Of a DNA stretch of 64,000 bases, positions 37,101 through 47,277 are shown in pieces (position 1 is the first letter of the stretch; every line of letters begins with the position of its first letter). The notes under the pieces are model-generated. The model searched no databases. It saw nothing but the letters and a program-made list of their open reading frames with translations, and was not told the origin of the DNA. The position numbers and the translations under genes were made by a program. Origin of the DNA: Apium graveolens (taxonomy: Eukaryota; Streptophyta; Magnoliopsida; Apiales; Apiaceae); contig NC_133652.1 of the NCBI RefSeq assembly GCF_009905375.1, positions 17,906,850 through 17,970,849 on the forward strand. The letters are read 5' to 3'.

Positions 37101-40100
37101 CAAGCAGCGCACCAAGCAAGACATCAGCACATGACTGCTCAACTGGAACAACTTGCGAAGACCGTGCATTCTCGTGGACATGACCGAGAATCAACTGGAG
37201 GAAGCTCCCAACGAACACCTCGAGAACCCAGAAATCAATCTGACAAGACCAACACAGATGGAAACAACTTCGTGCCTAGATATACAAAACTAGATTTTCC
37301 TCATTATGATGGCACTGTTGATCCGTTGGTGTGGCTAAGCTGCTGCGATAACTTTTTTCACCATCAGAGGACTATAGAAGAGGACAAAGTAGTGCTGGCT
37401 TCGTTCCACCTTGAAGGAGATGCACAATTGTGGTATCTGAAGCTAAAAAGAGATCGACCAAATATATCTTGGGATGATTTCAAGAACCAATGTCACTTGA
37501 GGTTTGGGCCTCCAATCAGAAGCAGTAAACTGGGAGAGCTATCTAAATTAAAACAAACAGAAACAGTTGAGGCATATCAGAGGCAATTTGAAAGACTTTC
37601 TGCGCAAACCACATCTCTGACCACTGAACAGGAGAAAGAGATATTCATTAGCGGTTTGAGGGAAGCCATAGCAGTTGAAGTTGAGCTTCACAACCCACCA
37701 GATTTGACCACAGCCATGAGCCTGGCCCGACTTTATGAGCGGCGTACTGGAAAGGGGAAGGAAGATGTTGCCCAACCTCGTAAAAGTCATGTCACTTTTT
37801 CTGGTGCAGGAGGTCCTAAAACTCCTTTTATTAAAAGGCTCTCGCGAGTAGAAATGGAGGAACGCAGGTCTAAGGGATTGTGTTTTAACTGTGATGAACA
37901 ATATGAAGTTGGACACAAGTGTAAACGGTTGTTTTGGTTAGAAGGTTTTGACGAGGAAGGTGTACCAGAAACTGACCCAAAAATCTCATTCCATGCAATT
38001 TCAGGAACACTGAACAATCAGACGATGCAAGTAGAGGGAAGCATAAATGGGCACCCCTTGGTGGTCCTCATTGATTCAGGATCTACTCATAGTTTTGTGA
38101 ACGAATCTCTAATGCATCAGCTTCAAATCAAAGTTGAACCCAAGGAAAACCTTCGAGTCATGGTAGCAAATGGAGAGAAATTGAATAGCCCGGGATTTTG
38201 CAGAGAGCTTCCAATACAAGTGGGTAATCAAAAATTTTCTTTTGATTTATTTATTTATTTATTTATTTTTTATTTTTTATCGTAGGTAACCCGCAGCCGC
38301 TACCCTTCGGGTGCGCACTGGGTAAACCCTACGGGTTCACGTAATAGCCTGCAAACCACGTGAACCAAGGTAAACCGCATTTAAGCGACAGACTCTGGCT
38401 CAGGAGGCATAATCATAAATTCTCCTCCCGTGGGATTCGAACCTGTGACCAAGAGGTTAGTTTTCCTCTCTTTAACCAACTGAGTCAACCCTTGCGGGCC
38501 TTTTGATTTATTTTTACTTCCTTTATGTGGGTTTGGTGTTGTATTAGGTGTAAATTGGCTCAAGACATTGGGGCCAATATGTTGGGATTTTGCAACAATG
38601 AAGATGAAATTAATTGGAACGGTAAACAAGTAGAGTTGCATGGTCTTATGGATCCCGCTTAAAAGTCAGAACCATCTCTCTCAACTATGAAATTAGAAGC
38701 GGAACGAGAGCTGAATTTGAAGCAATTGTGCTCAGAATTTCATGGCATATTTAAGACACCAGTTGGTCTACCCCCTCCTCGTGCATGTGATCACAGAATA
38801 TCACTGGAACCCGGATCAGGCCCAGTAGTGGTGAGACCTTACCGCTACCCACATATGCAGAAAGATGAAATTGAAGTGCAGTGCGAAGAGATGCTAAAAC
38901 AGGGAATAATCAGACCAAGCAATTCTCCTTATTCATCTCCAGTTTTGCTTGTTAAGAAGGTGGACAATTCGTGGCGATTTTGTGTTGATTATCGTGCCTT
39001 GAATGCTCAAACAATTAAGGATAAATTCCCAATCCCAGTCATTGATGAACTTCTTGAAGAATTATACGGCTCAACATACTTCTCAAAGCTGGATTTAAAA
39101 TCTGGATACCACCAAGTTCGCATGCACCTACCTGATGTGGAGAAAACAGCATTTCGGACGCATCATGGGCATTTTGAGTTTCTGGTGTTGCCATTTGGAC
39201 TTACCAATGCGCCCTGTACATTCCAAGCTTTAATGAATGAAGTATTCCAGCCTTATCTTCGTAAGTTTGTTCTTGTTTTCTTCGACGACATACTCGTCTA
39301 TAGCCGCACATGGGCTGACCATTTAAACCATTTACGAATGGTTTTTTCTGTCTTACAACAAAATGAGTTGTTTTTAAAGGAATCTAAATGCTCATTGGCT
39401 CAATCTAAGATCTCTTATCTTGGCCATATTATATCAGCAGAGGGAGTGATGGCAGATGCTGAAAAGATTGAGGCTATGACTCAATGGCCTAAACCAACAA
39501 CTATTCGAGCTCTTAGAGGATTCCTCGGCCTAACCGGTTACTACAGAAAGTTCGTACATAATTATGGCTTGATTGCAGCACCTTTAACCAATATGTTGCG
39601 GAAGAACTCCTTCACCTGGACTAGAGAATCAATGGCTGCATTTGAACACTTAAAGCGTGCCATGACAACGACCCGGTATTGGCATTACCCAATTTTGAAA
39701 AAGACTTTTCTGTTGAATGTGATGCTTCTGATTATGGAATGGGGGCGGTGTTACAACAAGAAGGCAGACCCATTGCCTTTTACAGCCAACCAATGGCTCA
39801 ACGACACATCAAGCTCCCGGCTTATGAAAAGGAACTCATTGCGCTTTCACAAGCTATTCGACATTGGAGACCTTATTTATGGGGAAGAAAATTCATAATC
39901 CGTACAGATCATTTCAGTCTCAAGTATCTACTTGATCAACGAATCAGTACATCCCCTCAACAACACTAGATAAGCAAACTCTTGGGTTACGATTTTCAAG
40001 TGGAGTATAAGGCAGGCAGGGAGAATCGAGTGGCAGATGCCTTGTCGCGAAGAGATGACAATGTCGGACTGATGGCAGCAATTTTTGGGCCACAACTAGA

Positions 40101-43100
40101 ACTTTTCAAAGCCTTGATGGAGGAGGTAGAAACTACCCAACCATTGCAGTCCATTATCAACAATATCAAGTAGGGAAAATTGCCACCACAATGGTCATAT
40201 AATAATGGACTGATATTCTACAAAAAGAGAGCATATTTGGATTCTAATTCCCCTCTCATCCAAGTTGTTATTTCAGCGCTGCATAACCAAGGCCACGAAG
40301 GATACCAAAAGACTCTATTTCGCATAGCATCTGACTTTTATTGGTCTGGAATGAAGAAAAATATCCAAGATTTCATCAGGTGTTGTGCAATTTGTCAAAA
40401 GAACAAATCTGAGCATTTACAACCAGCTGGTTTGCTACAACCTTTGCAAGTTCCCTTGCAAGTATGGGCTGATATTTCAATGGATTTCATTGATGCCTTG
40501 CCTCCTTCATTTGGGAAATCTGTTTTGCTAGTCGTGGTGGATCGCTTTTCAAAGTATGCGCACTTTATTCCCATGTCTCACCCGTATTCTGCAATCTTAG
40601 TGGCAAAAATGTTTTTTGATCATATATTCAAGTTGCATGGCCTGCCAGAAACAATTGTGAGTGATAGAGATGTCATTTTTACAAGCTCCTTTTGGACAGA
40701 ACTCTTCAAATTGAGTGGAACAAAGTTAACTTTTAGTTCAGCCTATCACCCACAGAGTGACGGGCAAACAGAAGTTGTTAATCGCACCATTGAAGTCTAC
40801 TTACGCTGTTTTACCAGTGATCAGCCCCGCAAGTGGATGCAATGGATTTCTTGGGCTGAGTATTGCTATAATACTAGCTATCATTCTTCTCTGAAAACAA
40901 CTCCTTTTGAAGTCGTTTATGGGAGAGCACCACCTCGCCTTCTAAATTATTGTTCTGGGCTAAGTCGAGTGGAAGCTGTGGAGCAGGAACTCAAAACTCG
41001 AGACCAGATTGTATCGGGAATTCGTGATAGACTATTGCAAGCCCAAGATATCATGAAGAATAACTATGATAAATCTCACAGAGAAGTGCACTTTGAAGTC
41101 GGTGATCTGGTGTTGCTGAAGTTACAACCTTATCGACAACTATCTCTAGCGTCTAACAAGAACAAAAAACTCTCTCCTCGATATTATGGCCCATTTACCA
41201 TACAAGCAAAAATTGGGACTGTAGCTTATCGTCTTCAACTTCCTCAAGCAGTCAAAATACACCCAGCTTTTCATGTCTCCTGTTTAAAAAAATTTCAAGG
41301 ATCTATTGATGAGACATCACCTACGTATCCAGATATTCACCAGGGGGAAGTTCTGCCAAGCCCAAAAGCTGTACTGGACAAAAAGATTATTGCAGGAGAG
41401 TATCATATTCTAATTCATTGGGATGGCTTATCTCCTTCTGAAGCGTCATGGGAATCAGCTCAACTTATTGAGAAACAATATCCAACATTCGCGCTTGAGG
41501 TCAAACGCTTTTTGGAGGAAAGGAGTAATGTTACAAGTAATACACCTGGTCAACAACAAAGTGTCCAGGTGGTTCATTTTCGTCATTATTACAAGAGACG
41601 CAGTCAAAATAAGCAAGCTAGAATTATGGGAGAAGATTCTGTTTGATTGCAGATTTTTAGTTGGGCTAATTACAGATTTCTAGCTTCATAAAAGTAGCAG
41701 ATTTATTGCTAATTGATGCAGATTTTCAGGCTATTTGTTAGAAGCAGAATTATTGCTAGTAGCTGCTGATTATTAGTTTTTTCCTTGTAAGTATTTAAAG
41801 GTTCATTGAGAAATAAGAAAGAGGGGAAAAATATTCCTTATCAAATATCAACTGAGATCAGTGAGCTCTCTCTAATTGAGCTCTCAGTATTTTCCTATTC
41901 TTTGCAATTAAGCAAACATAGGGAGAGGTAGGAAGAATAAGAATAACACCCCCTTAAGGGAAAGAATCGACCAAGACTTCACTGTAAAAGGTCCCGTAAC
42001 CCGATCCAGAACTCAGGCGCCTATCAGAGGCATGTTATAGAGTAGTGCTGCTTAGATAAAAATTACAATTTACTTCAGAATAACATATACATATAATTTA
42101 TACAACTTCATCCCTAGCACCTTTCAGAACTCTTTACGTATATTTAATACAACCCTACCCCCTCCCTTTCTTCGATAATTATAAACAGGGTTTCAACCCA
42201 AACTTTTTATGATTAAATAGATATCAAATTATAACACCAATAAAAAAAATCCTGAAACAATTATAACTAATTAATTCTCTAGTACGACACAAGTACTACT
42301 GTCTAACAGTACCCAACAAAATATCAGCATGATCATACCTGATAGTTGGACATGATTTTATCCTTGTATTCCTTGTTCTTTTTTATCTGTAAAATAGTAA
42401 TACATGAACATCAAACCTTGATTGCTCAAAAGATGCAAGTATATAAAAATTTCTAACAGAAAATACAGTAAAACCTGGTAAAGCCAGTAAAATATTCATC
42501 AAACCGCATATACTAAAAACTTTGACCACATATTAAATTAAATGCTAAACTTTTAAACCTAGTAAAATTAAATAAATTCAAATTCATGCGCCTCATCATA
42601 CGCCCCTTGCTAAATTCACTTTTTTCAACGAATTACAAGCTTAAAGCCAAAACATGTAAACGCAAAGTCGGAAAAAATGTGCATTTTCATTTCAGCAAAA
42701 TGCAGATAGCAAACGCTGAAACTGAAACCAGAAACGAAACAAGCATAGCTAAACACCTCCTAATAATTCCGCTAACCGTCCATATCAAAAAATACTTGTT
42801 CAATTTCCAGCATTTACGAAAACCTAAACATCCACAACAAACAATTCAACTTCCAAACTTACATACAAAAATAAAAAATCAAACTTGATCAAAAACTAAA
42901 AGATATACTGAATACTGACACGAGTGCGTTCGCCATCAGGAGCGTAACGCAGGAGAAGCTGGCGCATATAATAAGCCTTAGTGTTCCTCGTAGCGCCAAG
43001 CATTGTAGGTGGTAAATAACGCTCAAGAGAGCTGTAAAGAAGAGGATTAAACTCCAATTCAAGCCCATCGTATCGTTCTGGATTGTGGTCGGTGTTAGGG

Positions 43101-43228
43101 TTCAGTCGAAGCCGGAGATTCGACGACGAGTTCGTCGGAACGGCGCCGTTTGATTGGCTGTTTCCTGCAGCAACAGAAGGTATGGTTGAGCGATTATCTT
43201 TTCTCGGATCCACTGCTCCGTTAGACAT
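34126..43228 (-). CDS. PKHD-type 2-oxoglutarate/Fe(II)-dependent dioxygenase
   Basis: Exons in transcript order: 43228-42920, 42386-42339, 36387-36211, 36118-35968, 35862-35776, 35627-35503, 35387-35269, 34367-34256 and 34161-34126. All introns are GT-AG, phases agree, 1164 nt, 387 aa. The N-terminus is low complexity, then [17 protein letters not shown]. The catalytic double-stranded beta-helix holds the iron ligands His260-x-Asp262 ([12 protein letters not shown]) and His320 in HRGRHRHGA, with Arg330 (GHRVNM) as likely 2-oxoglutarate anchor. It matches the Arabidopsis At3g18210/At1g22950 PKHD-type proteins from memory. The substrate is unknown; lysyl or prolyl hydroxylation is the family expectation. 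Intron 2 is 5.95 kb because a Gypsy retrotransposon sits in it, antisense to the gene. No exon is damaged. Confidence 0.93.
36520..37017 (+). repeat. 5' LTR of the Reina-like element
   Basis: 498 bp, TG...CA ends, flanked outside by GAGGC. A TATTTAAAG word near 36784-36792 is the likely TATA element. Four differences from the 3' LTR. Confidence 0.95.
37021..37033 (+). other. Primer-binding site (initiator tRNA-Met)
   Basis: TGGTATCAGAGCC starts three bases after the 5' LTR and is complementary to the tRNA-iMet 3' end. The gag start codon follows at 37038. Confidence 0.92.
37038..38662 (+). pseudogene. Gag and protease of the Reina-like element, split by a SINE
   Basis: Gag begins [14 protein letters not shown] at 37038. 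The capsid region shows [11 protein letters not shown] and [13 protein letters not shown], then a zinc-knuckle-like [15 protein letters not shown]. The protease carries the catalytic [12 protein letters not shown] at about 38066-38100. The frame then runs into the inverted SINE (38253-38499) and stops inside it at 38283-38285. Past the SINE and its target duplication the same frame resumes with GVVLGVNWL, so only the SINE breaks it there. A separate in-frame TAA follows at 38660-38662. Confidence 0.92.
38253..38499 (-). mobile_element. Full-length SINE inserted in the Gypsy element
   Basis: 247 bp on the minus strand, between copies of CTTTTGATTTATTT (38239-38252 and 38500-38513). On its own strand it begins GGCCCGCAAGGGTTGACTC with an A-box region CTCAGTTGGTTAAAG, then a B box GGTTCGAATCC. 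The 3' body contains GTTTGCAGGCTATTACGTGA and GTGCGCACCCGAAGGGTAGC, and it ends in an A/TAAA tail. It is the best copy of the family in the window. It must be younger than the Gypsy insertion it interrupts. Confidence 0.92.
38663..41646 (+). pseudogene. Pol of the Reina-like element: RT, RNase H, integrase, chromodomain
   Basis: RT from 38687 shows [39 protein letters not shown] and the active-site [11 protein letters not shown] one-base deletion near 39671 shifts the frame. RNase H continues ([27 protein letters not shown]) to a TAG at 39967-39969 where Trp is usual. Another TAG is at 40171-40173. Integrase from 40180 has its HHCC zinc site ([18 protein letters not shown]), DDE residues ([27 protein letters not shown]) and a C-terminal chromodomain ([19 protein letters not shown]). 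The frame passes the polypurine tract and ends at 41644-41646, 118 bases inside the 3' LTR. Confidence 0.93.
41514..41525 (+). other. Polypurine tract
   Basis: GGAGGAAAGGAG, three bases before the 3' LTR, is the plus-strand priming site. It is also translated as part of the integrase frame. Confidence 0.85.
41529..42026 (+). repeat. 3' LTR of the Reina-like element
   Basis: 498 bp, starting TGTTACAAG and ending CCTATCA, followed by the target duplication GAGGC at 42027-42031. Its first 118 bases encode the end of pol. Confidence 0.95.
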
Positions 43229-44392
43229 GGTTTGATGAAATGGGAAGTCAAATTGGGAATTAGGGTTTCTGGAAATAGTGTATTGTTTTGTTGGGGATAT
43301 ACTTCTGTGGGAGGATATTAATTAGAAAAAATGACATAAATAATCTATTTTCGAATTTTTTTTACATAAATAACCGCTTTCAATAAAATGATCGAATATG
43401 TTTGTACTAACACACTTTTGGAGAATGCGTAATATATATAGAGGTGCTCTTTTTTTCGACTTGCGAAGAAAGAAGAGATAAAGAAGAAGAAAAATGGGTG
43501 GAGAGCACGTGAGAGTGTGTAGTTACGGCTTTTAAGTCTATTATCCTTTTGAGAGCATGGATTGAAATCACTAATTAAATATTAGTATACGCATTCTTCT
43601 TATGCGTATTAAGTTAATATACTCTAACATTAAATGCATATTCTTTGTTTTATATTTTATAATATACTATTCCAAAATGCGTAACATTGATTACTCCAAT
43701 CCTACATGCGTATAATAAATTATCCTAGTGTGACATGCGTAATCAATAGGCCAAAATTGGCCAACTCAGTGAGACCAGTTATTTTTGTTAATTTTATCAA
43801 AAAATATTCTACTTTTGTCCTTCACCCTGTTATTAACCAGTTTCGTATTTTTGGAGGTTAAATTTTAGGTCAGTGACGTGTTACGTTAACTAGCATGGTA
43901 ATCCATGCAACCATGAGTCGCATTAAATTTTATTTTTTATTTTTTCAAATATGACGATAGAGTCGATTCATTTTCCGTAATAATCCATTTCATGTGTCTT
44001 AGTTCAGTCGTTGGTAACAGTTAATCAACATTTTTCGACCTTAAACTATGGACTATATATGTGATGGTATATAACACGATATACACTTAAAATTAATGGT
44101 ATTCCATCTAATCAGATTAATTTATTTAAATTTTAAGATATGGAAGTTTTTTGTATTTTCTTTTGATTATTAACTTTGATAATGAATCTAAATTAGAAAT
44201 ATGATATATAAATTATTCATGATTTTCTTTTAAGAATTTCTTTTATAGCCTAGTAATAAGTTTAGCGAATGCCAATTAAGTCAAACTTATGTAAGTGTAT
44301 TTTATGTAAAACATAATATGAATAATAATTAAAATATGATATTCATGTACATCTATCTATCTATTATCTATTATATATTCTTCTATATATAA
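43229..44392. other. Promoter side of the dioxygenase gene and spacer
   Basis: The first 100 bases or so above 43228 should hold the 5' UTR and core promoter of the minus-strand dioxygenase gene. Between 43430 and 43745 the word ATGCGTA and close variants recur about six times on one strand or the other. Beyond that the DNA is AT-rich. A TCTA repeat run at 44350-44380 precedes the Helitron end. Confidence 0.4.
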
Positions 44393-45886
44393 CTAGGTGC
44401 AAATACCGCGTTTCGCGCGATCCGAAAAAATAATTTTAAAAAATGCAAATAACATTAAGGTTCCTGACATTTGGCAAAAGAGAAAAAGAAAGGTTCCAGA
44501 CAAAAAAATAAATTAAACTAAACATTAAGGTTAGAAAAAAAACAAAAGTTAACATTAGAGTGTTATATCTACTGCCGATCAGACATTAGGCACTAAAAAT
44601 ACAGTAAATCATACATTAGAGTGTTAGAGGTATCATGTATATGAAATTTATGGTTTTGACTCGATAGCTACTTGTTATATGTATTGTGTTGTCTCTAATA
44701 AGCATTATCAATGTTAATAGTTTAGTGCGCCTTAATTAGTTGTAGCTAGATCCTTCATACGAGTTTTGTACAATTCATTGAAAAATGATGTTTTCTACAA
44801 GAAAGCAAACATTGCAAGGAATAAACGACAAAAATATTGTTCTATCCATACATTAAAATGCTCAAGAAGGGCAGTAGGGAGGCCGTGCTCACTAAAATGT
44901 TGCTCTCCCTGAAACCATGCTGCTCTCCATGAAACCACGTAAGTTGCATAAAAAATCATAATATTGTTAAAATATCGGTAATATGTAGGATCAACTGCTG
45001 GTCCTAAAAATCATCAAAAGTCGAAAACATAACATTCCTAAAATTATTTAAACATTGTAATATTCAAAGGGTTAACTACCCGACAGTGAGAATCAGAGAA
45101 AATCCTTCTTTATGCCATCAAAGTAAGGATTCTACAGAGCTTCATTGACTGAAATCCATGTAGAAGGTTCATACCTCAACCTTTTCTGCAACAACCATAA
45201 ACCAGAGATAAATATACATACATATGTATAATCCTCAATAAGCAATATGGCAGCATTATAGAAGATTTTTTATTAGAATCAGTTAAGGAACTTAGATTTA
45301 GCAAATCTAGACCATTCTCATCTATATTAGAGACAGTTGATGACAATCGCGAGGTTTCCACTGAGGATATTCATGCAAGTTCTTTAGTCTGCTTACCTCT
45401 GGCCATATTTCTTTATTTGGGGTTCTCAGTAGCTTGTAATGGAATTTTCCAAAGGACGGTAAGATAAGTTTTATAGAAAATGCCCAAAATCAAATCATAT
45501 TTAACTACCTGAAAATGTGAAGCCGCTGTTGCAACCCAGAATCTCCAGCAAATAGTTATCAGTTCAGCTATAATTAAGAAATGAAAAAGATTACAAAATT
45601 TTAAACCATAATCGATAATACATAATATGTAATTATAATGATATACAATAAAGCATTTTGAAGAGAAGCATATCAAATACAGGGTCAATATCTGCAGTAG
45701 GTTAGAAAGTATTAAGTAAACTGAAAAAATCAAGTGTGAAAAAATTTAAAATGAAAAGACATGGAAGGACTAATAGACGTTAATACCTCACGTTTATACT
45801 CCTTAACCGGTGAAGTAAAGGCTCTGACTAATCCATGATCTGCTATTTTTAGAACAAGCGTCTTTGGATCCTTAAAAGATTATAAC
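44393..45886 (-). mobile_element. Helitron (3' end visible) carrying a kinase gene fragment
   Basis: On the minus strand the element ends CGCGAAACGCG, ten bases, then CTAG (44396-44393) followed by T. That is a hairpin plus CTRR terminus typical of Helitrons. Upstream in the same orientation is a broken cyclin-dependent-kinase gene segment with introns, as expected for Helitron gene capture. The 5' end is not seen, because a Copia element cuts in at 45891. Belonging of the kinase piece to this Helitron is therefore inferred. Confidence 0.6.
45093..45886 (-). pseudogene. Cyclin-dependent kinase (CDKB-like) gene fragment
   Basis: Minus-strand segments recall the C-terminal half of a plant CDK. 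45886-45787 contains LVLKIADHGLVRAFTSPVKE (the DFG region, with DHG instead of DFG or DLG) and a GAG/GTATTA donor. 45567-45509 is a weak match to the activation-loop exon (ELITICWR). About 45462-45290 reads KLLRTPNKEIWPEVSRLKN, then HEYPQWKP, a frameshift near 45358, and NIDENGLDLLN. 45185-45093 reads RYEPSTWISVNEAL, a TAG stop, NPYFDGIKKDFL and a terminal stop. RAFTxPxKxY is closer to CDKB than CDKA. Introns remain, so it was copied from DNA, not from mRNA. Not functional. Confidence 0.82.
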
Positions 45887-45890
45887 GCTT

Positions 45891-47119
45891 TGTTAGGTAA
45901 TGAATACAACACATGGGGGGTGAATGTGTTTTGATTATTTTCAAGCTTTTTGAACTGTTATGGATGGTGAACAAAGTAATCTAACTGTAGAGATAATATG
46001 TTTTAATAGGAATAATGAAACATGCACATTAACACACTATCTTTCAAAACTCACTTAATTTTATATTAAAAATCAAGTATGTCTTGCTACAAAATTTTGG
46101 GTTCTTTGTTGATAAAGAACTCAGCTTCTCTCTTGAGAGTTACAAGATTTTATAGATCTAATTTGTTACTTTTAAAACAAAGCATCTAATATTTACTTTA
46201 TTGAACAGTAAACACTGGTTTTACACAGCATGCAATAACATGTACTAAACCCTACTTTAAGTTAACTAAAATTTTCTATTTCTGACTTAGTGTATCTTTG
46301 AAAATCGTGCATGTCTGTGACTTTGCTTTGTCAATTAATCTTGGCCTTTAATCGTGTACTCTTCAAGCTGCTTTTTGTAGACTTTTCAAATCAGTGATTG
46401 ATTTGTTTGTTGATTGATAATCTTGGATATTTAACTTATCTGCATTCTGTACTTGAGTTTTACATCGAGATCTCCAGTTTGTTATATAGAGAATTCGACA
46501 TCTCGATAAGTATAATGGTTTATCGAGATCTCTTATTACTCTATAGTTATTTTGATTTATCGAAATCTCTGAGTTCTCTATAAGAGAATTAGGCTTCTCG
46601 AGGTCTTCAATCTTCATGTCTTCATTTTGACTTATCGATATCTCTGCGTTCTCTAGTGAAGAAATGACTTATCGATATCTCAGAGATCTTTAGTAATATT
46701 TTGACATATTGATATCTCAGAGATCTTTAGTGATATTTTAACTTGTCGATATCTCTGAGACTTCTCTATAAGCTTTTCTTGACTTCTCAATAAGTCATTC
46801 TGGAGTTCTCAAATGACTTATCTGTAAGACTTAATCTGTGACTTGTAGATTTCTTGACTTAGAATATTTTTCCCACAACAGATTTATTCAACTCCAAGCT
46901 TCTTCACATTGTCTCTAAGGCATGATCTTCATGATCTTCTTCCAGAGTTTATTCTTAGGCTTGAGACTGTTTACAGAATAATACTCCAGTATAATCTATT
47001 TACACTTTTACAGACTTAAGTGATACAATACAAAATGTAAACTTAGATTATCATACAACTTACTTAGGGTTGTCAATTTGATTTAGTCTTGTTATAGCAC
47101 AGGCATGTCTTGTACAACA
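45891..47119 (-). repeat. 3' LTR of the SIRE-like element
   Basis: On the minus strand it starts TGTTGTACAAGAC right after the polypurine tract and ends CCTAACA at 45891, about 1229 bp. Near the LTR end a C-run reads ACATTCACCCCCCATGTG. In the first half, six related units built on TTATCGATATCTC(T/A)GAG occur at about 46517-46760. No partner LTR is available to confirm the borders. Confidence 0.7.
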
Positions 47120-47131
47120 ATCTCCCCCAAT
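47120..47131 (-). other. Polypurine tract of the SIRE-like element
   Basis: The minus strand reads TTGGGGGAGATT, immediately before the TGTT start of the LTR. This is the typical Copia polypurine tract. Confidence 0.85.
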
Positions 47132-47277
47132 TTGTGAGAATATTGCTTATCACAAATTCATGCATGGTAACAAGACTAACCCCAAGCTACAATGAACAAT
47201 TAAAACTTTACATACAACTTGACAGAAATACATATTTTTACACTGAGTGGTTATAGAAGTTTTAACAAGTGCATTCA

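Larger units (their letters stand above)
36520..42026 (+). mobile_element. Complete chromodomain Gypsy retrotransposon (Reina-like) in a host intron
   Basis: Two 498-bp LTRs (36520-37017 and 41529-42026), each starting TGTTACAAG and ending CCTATCA, lie between the target duplication GAGGC (36515-36519 and 42027-42031). I count only four differences between the LTRs (0.8%), so the insertion is young. A primer-binding site, gag, protease, RT, RNase H, integrase with chromodomain, and polypurine tract are present in order. Small size and short LTRs fit the Reina chromovirus lineage (inferred). A SINE interrupts protease-RT, and there are three nonsense changes and a frameshift, so the copy is not autonomous now. 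Confidence 0.95.
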
